Origin: Henckelia pumila
Taxonomy: Eukaryota > Streptophyta > Magnoliopsida > Lamiales > Gesneriaceae
Reading direction: 5' to 3'
NCBI RefSeq assembly: GCF_033568475.1
Contig: NC_133121.1
Coordinates: forward strand, 79,876,589-79,940,588
Length of the DNA stretch: 64,000 nt
Below are positions 22,605 through 33,431 of the stretch, one piece after another. Numbering within the stretch: position 1 is the first letter of the stretch; each line of letters opens with the position of its first letter. The notes beneath the pieces were generated by a model. The model worked only from the letters and a program-made list of their open reading frames with translations, did no database searches and was not told the DNA's origin. The translations under genes were made by a program, and so were the position numbers.

Positions 22605-23638
22605 TGGTATATGAGAGAGTGAAAAATTTTAGGGCAGATGAATGATCAAAAACAGGGGCAAAAGGAGATATAAGAAATTCGAAGGTTTAAGATGGTAAGA
22701 ATATATCCGAAAACAGATAATTACCAAATAAATACCACACACACAGCCCTTCCTATTTTTACTCGAATTACAGCCCCTCTGACGGTAATAAATTTCAACG
22801 GTAACAAATCCTAATCCTAACGGCACTCTAATTCGATTAGGAAACAAATCTCTTTAAATTTCACCGATAATCTAGGCCCATATATTTCACCAAATATTTT
22901 CAAGTTTAACTCTTCATCAGAATATAACCCACTGAAACAAAATCCAATACCATTCAAATTCAAAAATTTAGAGGATAGGGCAAAAATCTAAATTTTTGTC
23001 TGATCAGAGTTCATAACCTTTCGGCCAAAGATATTCACAAATGAAAATATGCATGTCCTAATTATGTCTAAAAATAGAGTGTGACATAAAAATACAATGC
23101 AATTATATGCACAAATATATGTTGACAAGTGAGGTGTTATCCATGATGTTGGCAACATCTCCCAGCAACACTTCAGGATTCAGAAAAAATTTGATATCCA
23201 ATTCATTATTTTTGCAGAAGTGGCAGCCTGCACACTAAAGGAACGATCTTCAAATGGACCCCTTTAGATAGCTTTTTCCATTTGCTTCTAATTATCAATC
23301 AAATTTGATGATTGATTCAATTCAAGCTTACTTGTTCTTTTGTTATTCTGATTTTGCAAAGTCACTTTTCATTTGGGACAAGATCATGGAATACACGAAC
23401 GTCCCTCCACTACTTTGTGACTTAGTCAAAACTCTTCTTCAATTAATACAAATTAAATAACAAATATTTTGCAAAGAATCCTGAGTGAAAACTAGTCAAT
23501 GGTTACAAAGTATCCAACACATCACAAAACAGAATGAATGCATGAATACAATATGCCTAAGATCCAAAACAATGCATATGCATGAAAAGGTGTTGTCACA
23601 GGGTGTTGGCAACACTCCTGACAACATCTCGGTTCTGT
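22605..23638. other. Spacer between pol and extra ORF of copia element 2
   Basis: No ORF of note. It holds two palindromic modules (23132-23173 and 23589-23629), the second starting about ten bases past the pol stop in the reading direction. Confidence 0.6.
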
Positions 23639-25574
23639 CTATAATGCACACATATTGAGAGACTTCCTTAGACTGAAAAATCCCTCAAAATCCAAAGCTT
23701 TTGTGAATATATCAGCTAATTGGTTATTAGTTCCAACAAACTCAATTAAGATCATGCTTTTCTCGACCAAATCTCGAATGAAGTGATGTCTAATGTCAAT
23801 GTGTTTGGTTCGAGAGTGTTGTACTGGATTTTTGGATATATCAATGACACTAGAATTATCACAGTACACAATAGGAGTATCACTCTTAACACCATAATCA
23901 TTTAGCATTTGAATCATCCAAAGGAGTTGTGAGCAACAACTACCAACAGCAACATACTCAGACTCGGCAGTAGACAGTGAGACAGTTTTGTTTCTTACTA
24001 TATCAAGACACTAGGTTATTCCCCAAGTAAAAACAACCTCCCGAAGTGCTCTTTCTCTCATCTAAATCTCAATCCCAATCAGAATCACTAAACCCTACCA
24101 AATTCGAATTGGTTTCTTTAGTGTACCACAAACCCAAATTCAAAGTTCCAGCCACATATTTCAGTATACGTTATACTGCCTTCAAGTGAGTAACCTTTGG
24201 GTTAGACTGGTATCTAGCACACAAACAAATAATATACATGATATCAGGTCTAGTAGCACTTAAATACAAAAGACTACCAATCATGCTTCTGTAGAGGGTG
24301 TTGTCAACACCTTCGACAACATCCTCCCTAGATAGTTTTTCATTAGACCCCATAGGTGTGCGCATGTGTTTAGTGTTGTCATTCAGAAACATCTTCACAA
24401 GATTTTTAGCATACTTGCTTTGACACAAAAATATACCATCATGCATTTGTTTCACTTGCAAGCCCAAGAAATATGTTAACTCACCAACCATGCTCATCTC
24501 AAATGTAGAAGACATGCACTTTACAAAATCATCAACAAGTTTATCATTTGAAGCACAAAAAATTATATCATCTACATAAATTTGGCAAATTAAGATATTA
24601 CATTGAGACTTTTGCACAAACAAAGTCTTATCAACTTCACATCTTTTGAAGCCAATATTGAGCAAGTACTCAGTTAGTCTTCCATACCATGCACGTGGTG
24701 CTTGCTTCAATCCATACAATGTCTTTTTTAACTTATACACATAATCAAGATGATTTGGATCCTCAAACCCTTTAGGTTGTTTTACAAAAACTTCTTCATT
24801 TAGGATCACATTCAAAAAGACACTTTTTACATCCATTTGAAAAAGTTTCATTCACATGTTACACGAAATAGCAAGCAAAAGTCGGAAAAACTCAATGCGG
24901 GCTACAGGAGCAAAGGTTTTATCAAAATCCAGCCCTTCAACCTGTATATACCCTCGAGCTACCAACTTAGCTTTATTTCTAATGATGTTTTCCGACTCAT
25001 CAGTTTTATTCTTGAAAATCCATTTAATTTTTATTACATTACCATGAGCAGTACACGGTACCAAGTACCAAACATCATTCCTAACAAATTGTTCTAACTC
25101 TTCATGCATAGCATTGACCCAAAATTCATCTTTTAAAGCCTCTTCAACCTTTTTGGGTTCAATGTTTGACACGAAACAAGAGAATCTTATCTGAGAATAC
25201 GTAGAACTCATGCACAACAAACCTGCCATCTTTCGATAATCCACTTTCTCTTTCCTTCGAGTTTGCAAGTCTCCATTGACCTGTGAGGTTGGGTGATTCT
25301 TCTGAATTCTGCTTGAAACATTCTTTCCAGCTTCGTTTACCTCACTGTTCAAATCAGTATTCTCATCAGTAGGCTTTTCAACTTTTGATTCTGTATTTTC
25401 TGTAGGACGTGTTGTCGGAGGTGTTGGCAACACTCCTTTGACAACATCTGAATTTTCAGAATTATCCAGCAGATCATTAACTTCATCCTCAGCTGTTTTC
25501 TTCTTTAGATCTGCAAAGTCATCAAAAAAAACTTTAATTGACTCAAAAATAGTCCTTGTTCTAAAGTTATACAT
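23639..25574 (-). pseudogene. pol: Copia element 2 reverse transcriptase and RNase H (broken)
   Basis: Frames 25574-24852, 24851-24171 and 23917-23639 cover the reverse transcriptase (VKIKWIFKN-type start, [53 protein letters not shown], YVDDIIF) and the C-terminal RNase H ([38 protein letters not shown]). A stop after LLLAISCNM (24852) and a damaged stretch at 23918-24170 that should hold the first RNase H motifs break the frame. A palindromic module sits inside the coding sequence at 24296-24325 and another at 25408-25449. Confidence 0.88.
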
Positions 25575-25601
25575 CCTATAGGCTCGTCTATTTGATGAAT
25601 A

Positions 25602-27127
25602 TCACAAGAACATACACTTATCACTTTTTGCATCAAATTTAGCAAGATGATCTCTATCATTCAAAACGTGACATACACATCCAAAAACATGAAAATATTT
25701 AAGGTTTGGCCTCTTTCCCATGAGGATTTCATAGGATGTCATAGTAGTACCATTCCTCAAATAAACTCTATTTGAAATATGACATGCAGTATTCAAGGCT
25801 TCAGTCCAAAAACGTTTTGAAATATTTTTCGAACTCAACATCACTCTTGCCATTTCTTGCAAAGTCCTATTTTTTCTTTCAGCAATTCCATTTTGTTGTG
25901 GAGTTTTAGGAGCAGAAAATTCATGAGAAATACCTTTCTTATCACACAAACTAGCAAAATAAGAATTTTCAAACTCCTTACCATGGTCAGTACAAATTCT
26001 GATTACCTTCAGATTGTATAGGTTCGAAATCTTAGTGAGTAGTTTCTTGAATGCATCAAATGTGTCCGATTTTTCTCTTAAAAAATTTACCCAAGTATAT
26101 CGTGAGAAATCATCCACACAAACAAAAGAATATTTCTTAACACCAAAGCTTTCAACATCCATTGGCCCATCAAGTCCATATGTATAAGCTCAAGGCAGTG
26201 TGTTGTCACAGATGTTGGCAACATCTCGTGTGACACCCTAGTCTGCTTCTCTTTCTGACATGCTTCACAAACAAATGGAGTACCAAATTTTAAGTTAGGC
26301 ATACCTCTCACAGCATCTAACTTACTTAAGTTCTTTAATGTCTTGAAATTTGCATGACCCAATTTTTGATGTCATATATCAAACTCATTAACTTTTGTGT
26401 GCCTACAAGCCATCTCTTCTCTGAGTTTATAGCAGTTGTCGGATGACCTAGTACCTGTCATGACACAGAGATTTGAATCATCAAAAACTTTGCATAATTT
26501 CTTATCAAATTGCACATGCAAATTATCATCACAAAGTTGGCTTATGCTTATTAGATTTGCGGTTAATCCTTCAACATGAAGCACATTGCGAAGCTTAGGC
26601 AAACCAGCAACATTCAGAGTTCCCTTTCCAACAATGTTTCCCCTTGAACCTCCACCATAGGTTACTTTTCCACTTTTTTGTTCAACATAGTCAGTGAGAA
26701 ACTTCTTGGAACCTATCATGTGACGTGAGCTCCCGCTATCAAAGTACCAAGCACCTGAAACATTAGTCCTCAAGGCAGTATAAATCATATGACATTGAAT
26801 ATCAACTTTTGGTACCCAAACCTTCCTTACATAAGATCTGTTTTCTGGAGATGTTGTGGGGAGGTGTTGGCAACACCTTCGATGCAGATCTATATATGTA
26901 GTCTTCCTGTAGCTTAAAACAGTATGGTTTGATGTGACCAGGTTTATGATAGTAGTGACAAATGTACTTACGTTTCCTTCTAGACATTGAAGGAGCAGCA
27001 GGTTGTGGTTTTGGTTTTGGAGGGATAATTGGTGAGGCCTTTTTATATGAGCTTTCAGTACTGCAACTTTCCTTGACAAACACAGGGTCTTTCGAACTTT
27101 CACCAACCTCAAATATGTTGTTTTCAA
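25602..27127 (-). pseudogene. pol: Copia element 2 protease and integrase (broken)
   Basis: The protease motif is WYFDSGSSRHMIG. The zinc region follows (LGHANFKTL, then CEACQKEKQTR). The integrase core has Asp in HMDLMG, Asp in CTDHGKEFENS and Glu in TPQQNGIAERKNRTL. A one-base loss just after HMDLMG shifts the frame, and another break lies at about 26365. The module at 26198-26238 covers the 12 residues between the zinc region and HMDL. Confidence 0.87.
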
Positions 27128-28666
27128 AACCTAAACCAGTCGTACCATCTCTTTCCATCATAAGTAGAGAATCAAGTTTGGAAGTACTTGAATTAAACTT
27201 GGCCAAAGTAGCATTTGTTGTTCTGAGTTCTTCCTTCACTTGACTTAATTCCATGTCTTTCTTACTCAGCATGACTTTCAGTCTTGACACATCAGCCTTT
27301 AGATCAGAATTTTCCTTTGAAAGAATAGTATTCATCTTATTCCTTTCAACCCAATCAGTATGTAACTCTTCAAACATCATCTGAGCTTCTTCCATGGACA
27401 TTGTCTCTTCACCTGTATCATTATCACACATATTATCAGTAATGGAAGAATTCAAACAAACTGACCTTTGGGAGATGTTGCAGCCAGGTGTGGCAACACC
27501 TGCGGCAACACCTAAAGGATTGAGTTGAAACTTTTTCTTGCTCTCCAGTAGTGCATATAAGGCAGTATGGCTTTCTTCATCTTCCTGTTCTTCTTATTCG
27601 GACTCTTCATCACTCAAAGACGTGTTCATCCCTTTCCTAAGCGTGTTGGCACACTCATTTTCATAGTGTCCAAAGCCTTGACAAACATGACATTGAACAG
27701 TGTCCAACTTTTTTGAGACAATTAAACTTCTTCTTCGCTTCCAACATCAGTCGAGGCTTAGGAGTATCAACAGGTTTCCTTGGTGATTGTTCTAGTCCAG
27801 TAATCCTTAAAGGCTTGTTAGATAACATTGGAGCCTTGAGTTTTTGATCCGTCTTTCTTGACTCTTTCATCTTCTTCGGATAATCATTGAATTTCCTAGT
27901 CATGAGAGAAATCGAATCATCTTCTAAATCAGATTGATGAACTTCTTGATGAAATTGAACATACTCCTCATATGAGGGTTTTGAGGCTTGAAGGGCTATT
28001 GATTTTCCTTTAACCTTCTCTTGTTCTGTATTGTTCATCTCAAAAACTTGAAGGATGCTAATCAGTTCAGTCATCTTCATCTTTAAGTGTCTTTTATTTC
28101 TTCAAGCGCCCAAATCTTCCCATTGAATCTTTTAGGCAAGGATCGAAGAACCTTGTTCACCATAGTTTCACTAGCAATAGGTCCTCCAAGAGCATGCGCC
28201 TCTGTAGTATCTCCCTAAGTTTCTTATCATAATCAACAATAGTCTCATTCTCATCCATCCTGATATTCTCAAATTTTGCGTTTAACAATCTCAATCTTGT
28301 TCTTCTCACGCTATCAGTTCCTTCACAGTGTTCTTGAAGAGCATCTCATGCATCCTTAGCAATAGTGCAGTCAGATATGATTCCATACATCCTCATATCC
28401 ACAGTTGCAAAAATTGCATTGAGTGCTTTAGCATTGTAGCTTGAACTTTGTGTTTCCTCGGCAGTCCAAGTTTCTTCTTGCTTGATGATATAGTCTCCAT
28501 CTTCATCTAGTGTCTTTGGAGGAGTCCAACCAGTCAGAATACTTTGCCAAACACGAACATCCATAGCTTTAATAGTATATCGCATCATATTCTTCCATAG
28601 TGTGTAATTCGTGTCATCAAGGACCAGAGGTTTCAAGAACGAGTTCGCAACAGACGATGAGTCCAT
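26802..28666 (-). pseudogene. gag: Copia element 2 gag (broken)
   Basis: The start at 28666 gives the copia gag N-terminus (LKPLVLDDTNYTLWKNMMRY, later NAKALNAIFATVD). A stop at about 28346 and further breaks separate it from 28080-27661 and 27455-26802, a coiled-coil region (LSKENSDLKADVSRLKVMLSKKDMELSQV). The zinc-knuckle-like sequence CHYYHKPGHIKPYC has lost its second cysteine to Tyr. A module interrupts the gag-protease linker at 26849-26885 and another lies at 27473-27513. Confidence 0.82.
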
Positions 28667-28725
28667 CTTATTCCCTATAATAAAATAAACAAACCAAGAT
28701 CAGTTCTTAGTGTATCAAGAATATG

Positions 28726-28737
28726 GCTCTGATACCA
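28726..28737 (-). other. Primer binding site (tRNA-iMet) of copia element 2
   Basis: TGGTATCAGAGC on minus, two bases inside the 5' LTR. Confidence 0.88.
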
Positions 28738-28739
28738 CT

Positions 28740-29411
28740 TGTAAGGGAATGGGGGTTGCACATAAACAGTTTGAGGTGTTGTCACAAGGTGTTGACAACA
28801 CCTACAATAACACCTTGAGTAATTTGCAGCGAAATATAATTTAGGCATGAATAAAATAAACAAGCAACCAAATAAATAGACTCGAATGATTTAAGCAAGA
28901 GTATAAAATACTCTTGCAGCGCCTCAGGGCAAAACTTCACTAGAAAACTTTCAAAGAGTTTTACAAACCCTAAAACTAGTGATTATTGTAAAAATCAATT
29001 TCTCAAAACAAGTGAGAAAATAAAGAGTAAAAGTTTCCCTAAAAATTCTATATGAAATAGAATAACAAAAGAACGAAGTAAGGAGAAAAATGTTGAAGCC
29101 AAAATCACACGAGCAGCACACTTCTTGATCACCTATCTTCAAGTATTCTTCAAGGCTTCAAGTTGTCACGACCTCAACTAAGCTTCAGAAAAATCTTCAG
29201 CTTTCTCACAATATACGTACATAGGTTCACATCAAATATACACAATATGAAAACGATATATTAGATAAGATATTATAATGAGCTTATCAAAATCTCAAAT
29301 CAAGTTATTCAAGAAAATAAATAATATTACTTCATGTCCAAGAAAGACAAAAGATATTAAATAAAATCTTTTCAAAATAGGATGATTTTAAGGAATAAAA
29401 TATTCCTTTCA
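28740..29411 (-). repeat. 5' LTR of copia element 2
   Basis: 672 bases matching 15181-15952, with a deletion of about 100 bases near 29225 flanked in the longer copy by short GTTC repeats. A complete palindromic module lies near its inner end at 28774-28815. Followed by ATAAC (29412-29416). Confidence 0.88.
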
Positions 29412-29815
29412 ATAACATACAATACGTACGTACACTTCATAAGGATCTACCGTTACGCGACTCATGTCGTTGCCCCGACAAGCTGTTACAAAACCATAAT
29501 CTACCATGTTGTTGGTCCGCGCCGCAACGCCAAGTCTCGTAAAAGGCATTGTACATGAATAAGATCCCTTGTACCAATAGAAAATCGGTATCCAGATCGT
29601 CATGTGTTAATCAATGGACTCCGATATCTCACATACACTTTGAGCACAAGCTTTCATAGTTTTGCTTTTGGAACCACCCAAAAAACCTCGTACCAATAGA
29701 GATCTCATTTCATATATTAACCCATGATCTTTGCACAGTACTAATGCTGAGCAACTAGGATTCATTTGCTTATTCATATTTGCTATTCACTTGTATACAA
29801 TATACTGACTACCAA
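29412..29815. other. Flank between copia element 2 and the oxidase gene
   Basis: Contains a 64-codon ORF on minus (29409-29603) whose stop is supplied by the first LTR bases. I do not recognise its protein. The rest is probably the 3' UTR and terminator region of the oxidase. Confidence 0.4.
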
Positions 29816-31444
29816 TTACTGAATTTTAACCCACACAGCGGAACTTGGTGTGTAAGCATGTACAACAAACAACATGTAGTAGCCTGGAGGTGCTATCTCA
29901 CGCGTGGATGGTCCTGATACAACACCACCATAGAAATTGGATCCGATTCCCCAAACTCGAACCACTTTTAGCACAACCATCCTTTGATTCATCGAAAACG
30001 AATGCGTGTTGAACGACGGGGCGATTATTCTAACCGAAAGAGAGCTCATTCCGATAAAAGTGGGTACTGTGAATACCAAGGAGAAGGAATTCTTGTACAT
30101 GACCGTCTCATCGGCTCGCAATATTCTTGGCCTCATGGTGTCGAATTCAGGTGACAAGTACGGGGGAGAGAATGATTCCAGGCTTAAATCTGTTGGAAAC
30201 TCAACGTTGGTGAAGTTGTAATATATGTGAGGGTTGCTGCCTCCCACCAGAATCCGGCCGTCCGCGAGTAGGACGGCTGTGGAGTGGTAAAGCCGCGGCT
30301 TAGGCGACGCTGCCATGGAGGCGAACCTGTTTTTGGATTTCCTGTTGTGTTTGTAGATCACAGGCCTGGTGACAGGATTTCGAGCGTTCTCCCACCCGGC
30401 CGTGCCTGATCCGGCACCGTTGATTATCATGATATCGCCATTGGGGAGAAGAAGCATGTCACTCATGACTCTGGCCATTGGCATGTTTTCCATTTTCCAG
30501 GCGGGGTTCGTCTCTGTGACTTTCAGGCGGCCACAGGTGGCTGTGGCACGGAGAAACGTCCCTCGTCTTGCCAGCCGGAAGGCGCTATGTTTAGCACCTC
30601 CACATATCATGACTTCAGCTTGGTTTGGAATATTTTCATCGATGGGGAGCAGAACAGAGGAGCCGGAGCTCGGATAGTTCCGGGGTTCGCCTCCAGTGAT
30701 GGCGGGGAATTCCCTTATTACCCTGTTTTGCTTGTAATCAAACAGGATTGATCGTGTATTGGCGAAAATGAAGAGGTTTCCATCAGGCAACAAGTGTAGG
30801 AAAGGGTACAAATTGTTTTCATTCTCATCACTGGTTTCTCTCAGAAAATTGAGCCAAAAAGCATTTGAACCAGCAGGGTAGAACTCAAAGTTGAACTGTC
30901 CTCTCCCGCCAACTATGATTATTCGCCCGTCTGGCAGTATCTGATTCGTCGCATACCATCTACGTCGCGAAAGAGCTCGAGGGAACTCAACCCAATCACA
31001 AATCTGGCCATTGCATGGTGCAAAAGTACGTATAACGTGGTCACCGTCGTTATATCCCCCGGTTTGGACTAGAGTCCCATTGGGGAGCACCGCACCAGAC
31101 GAGCACCATGTGTCGGTTTGAACGGTTAAGGGACGAAAATTATTCGTTACAACGTCATACAATATCGAGTGAGCTGTACAATCTTCTTTAAGGGCTGTAT
31201 CGTTCGGATCATTCCTGCAGCGACCCCATGGCAGCGAAAGGTTGGAAGGGCCAAAATCAGTTCTATCAAACATGACAACTTTGTTGTTTCTGAGTAGTTG
31301 CATGTGCATAGCCGAAATACCGATGTTTTCGTGCAGGAGCCTCCATTCGCCCTGTGTGGATTCGGGATAGGGAGAGACAACTTGTGATGTTGAAGGAGAA
31401 GAAAGGGTTGTAAATAAGAGTGACAGAAGGAAAAATGATAACAT
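29816..31444 (-). CDS. Glyoxal/galactose-oxidase-like copper-radical oxidase (aldehyde oxidase GLOX type)
   Basis: A single-exon gene of 542 codons, the usual length for plant GLOX proteins. An N-terminal signal peptide (MLSFFLLSLLFTTLSSPSTS) predicts secretion to the cell wall. A glyoxal-oxidase N-terminal beta-propeller (about residues 35-430, repeated LPNGxxVxxGG/LPDGRIIIVGG blades) is followed by the DUF1929 beta-sandwich (about 435-542). The copper-radical residues can all be placed by family pattern: Cys114 (DTWCSSG) and Tyr164 (RRRWYATN) for the thioether cofactor, Tyr386-His387 (RLYHS) and His481 (THSFSMNQR) as copper ligands. Such enzymes oxidise aldehydes or primary alcohols with O2 and give H2O2; Arabidopsis GLOX1 acts in pollen and wall development. 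The substrate here is unknown. There are no internal breaks. Confidence 0.93.
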   Translation of the reverse strand: MLSFFLLSLLFTTLSSPSTSQVVSPYPESTQGEWRLLHENIGISAMHMQLLRNNKVVMFDRTDFGPSNLSLPWGRCRNDPNDTALKEDCTAHSILYDVVTNNFRPLTVQTDTWCSSGAVLPNGTLVQTGGYNDGDHVIRTFAPCNGQICDWVEFPRALSRRRWYATNQILPDGRIIIVGGRGQFNFEFYPAGSNAFWLNFLRETSDENENNLYPFLHLLPDGNLFIFANTRSILFDYKQNRVIREFPAITGGEPRNYPSSGSSVLLPIDENIPNQAEVMICGGAKHSAFRLARRGTFLRATATCGRLKVTETNPAWKMENMPMARVMSDMLLLPNGDIMIINGAGSGTAGWENARNPVTRPVIYKHNRKSKNRFASMAASPKPRLYHSTAVLLADGRILVGGSNPHIYYNFTNVEFPTDLSLESFSPPYLSPEFDTMRPRILRADETVMYKNSFSLVFTVPTFIGMSSLSVRIIAPSFNTHSFSMNQRMVVLKVVRVWGIGSNFYGGVVSGPSTREIAPPGYYMLFVVHAYTPSSAVWVKIQ

Positions 31445-32160
31445 TTTGGTGGGATTTATTTGTCATAAAATTCTTGGTTGGATTTAGGAGAAATCCAGGG
31501 CATTTTTGTGTATTGTAAGTTGAAGTTGGGTGTGGATTAAAAGTGGAAATGGAAAGAATGGCTTAAAATACTTCATTGAATATGTTATATTTAGTGATTG
31601 TATGTTTGATCTTTTATAGATCAGAGCAGTGTAAAATTATCCTTTATGAATTCATGAAGTGTGTTTCTCCAGGAATTTCTCAGAACTTCAAAGAAAATGA
31701 CACTGCAGATCCCCTGAATCGTAGGATAATTACTTGTTCCAGGCAAGAAGCATGAGGGATTTTTTTTCTATAAAATATGACAATGACTTTGTTAATATAA
31801 AAATAATGAAAAAAAAAAAAAAGCAATGGAGATTAGTACTTATTGATCTCTTGGTATGGTAATTTATTATTTTATTTTTTGTAAAAACTTTTAGGAAAGT
31901 ATTATTTATGGTCCAATCTATCTTTTTATTCTACTATTTGACAAGATTACCTCTATATATGACTTTCTCTACATAAAATCTTGAATGACCTTCTGAACTT
32001 ATATTTTTGCATTTTTCATTAAAAGTACTATGTTTAAATCAATAATATTTTTTATTATATATAATTAAACAATAAAAATTTTACACTTCAGAGTGCATAA
32101 ATGTTAATATATTTTATCTCGAATTTTTCAAAAAAATATTATAAAACTTTGGTTAAGGCA
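31445..32160. other. Upstream region of the oxidase gene
   Basis: AT-rich, no gene seen apart from the proposed promoter. Includes a poly-A run at about 31808-31822. Confidence 0.5.
31611..31618 (-). promoter_or_regulatory. Possible TATA box of the oxidase gene
   Basis: TATAAAAG on the minus strand, about 167 bases before the start codon, which would leave a leader of roughly 135 bases. Confidence 0.45.
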
Positions 32161-32171
32161 ACTAGAGTCCT

Positions 32172-32286
32172 CTGTCGTCGATGACTTATAGCTCATCTGG
32201 CACCAAGGTTCCAAGTAAGTGTGGGACGAGGTCTCGGGTTCGAGACCCAATTGCAACAAAAATCCCCTCCCAAAAAAAAAAAAAAA
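32172..32286 (+). mobile_element. tRNA-derived SINE
   Basis: An internal RNA polymerase III promoter is visible: A box TAGCTCATCTGG (about 32189-32200) and B box GGTTCGAGACC (about 32237-32247). A poly-A tail of about 16 bases ends the element. It is flanked by an 11-base target duplication, ACTAGAGTCCT (32161-32171) and ACTAGAATCCT (32287-32297), one mismatch apart. Confidence 0.88.
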
Positions 32287-32297
32287 ACTAGAATCCT

Positions 32298-33431
32298 GGG
32301 AAAGGTTAAATCCTGCAAGTTGAGTGGCTTGAACAATACAGAAATTCTATGGTGCTTATTTTTGCATCATCCAATTCCGTGTCTGGTTTGCTTGTTTTTG
32401 TTTTTGGTGTTTTTTTTTTAATTTGCTTAATTTGTTTCAAGTACAGTTTTGATGTTCTCATTGATTTGTGGAAACTGGGAAATTGCGCTTGATCCCATAA
32501 TCCAGTGTTAAGTTCGAACACATTCATATTTCTTTACTTCAGTTCTATATTGCCATTGTTGTGTTCTATATGTTTTCTTACACCAGGCACAGTTTGCTCC
32601 AAAAGGGATGTACTGCTGTTAGGATAATACTATCTTTCCCTGATTAAGCATCATGTTTTCTTTAGAACATTCGAGTGACATATGTAGCGCCTGATAGCAC
32701 ATTTAAGGGGATTATTCGTGCAGTATTCATGAACCGGTTTTCATGGTTGTGAAACCATAAATATGATCGACTCCAGTTTCTGACTCTTATACAGACTTCT
32801 CTTTCTTCACTTGATATGTAAGTTATTCGTTTAAATTTTGTATTGCCAAGGATTTAGTAGTAAGATAAGATTTTATTTTGATGGTTGGAAAACTTGCAGC
32901 CATATGCTGGAACAGACATTACTAGCACTCACGGCAGCAAGTTCAGTTCTAGTGAATCTACCTGTCTAGCCAACTTCGCTTGACGTTGTATGTATGTGAG
33001 TCTCGTTGGCAGGAAACATCTACAGCCGGGAAGGTAGTCAAATACTTTTATATCTAACTTGTGGTTTAAGATGCATTTCAGACGACGTTTCTAATCTCGG
33101 TCGTGTTGCAACTGTTTGTAAGTGTGTTTGTAGATGCATTTAGCTTTTTGTCTGTGGCATTCACTCAATCATCATATAGTTTCGCCATTTCCTGAAATCT
33201 CGTTGTAAATAACTTTTATTATGGTTTGACATATGTGTATATGATCTATTTGCCCAAAGATAAACAGAAAAGGATAGGCACACTCGGATTTAAAAGATTT
33301 CAAAATCATATTCATTTGGAGAGTTTAAAAAATACTACCTTATACACACTCATTCGAGTCATTTTCACACATCAAGTGAAAGCACCTATTGGTTCGTTAG
33401 TCTTCTTTTCCTTCCATTTTTTCACTTTAGT
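32298..33431. other. Intergenic region between oxidase and acyltransferase genes
   Basis: No gene recognised. The right part (about 33150-33431) is likely the 3' UTR of the acyltransferase, which is read from the right. Confidence 0.45.

Larger units (their letters stand above)
15213..28815. repeat. Dispersed family of 13 palindromic RGRTGTTG modules in copia element 2
   Basis: Positions: 15213-15246, 16068-16110, 16528-16555, 17351-17390, 22521-22547, 23132-23173, 23589-23629, 24296-24325, 25408-25449, 26198-26238, 26849-26885, 27473-27513 and 28774-28815. A full copy has two forward half-sites RGRTGTTG and two reverse half-sites CAACAYC, about 42 bases in total. The inner pair makes the palindrome GRTGTTGGCAACAYC, the outer pair TGTTGTC...GACAACA. 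Copies at 16528, 22521 and 24296 lack one forward arm. None were noticed outside this element or inside the CACTA insertion. Confidence 0.85.

Noticed and set aside
26962..27243. 93-codon ORF on plus
   Set aside because: Antisense shadow of the copia element 2 gag coiled coil.
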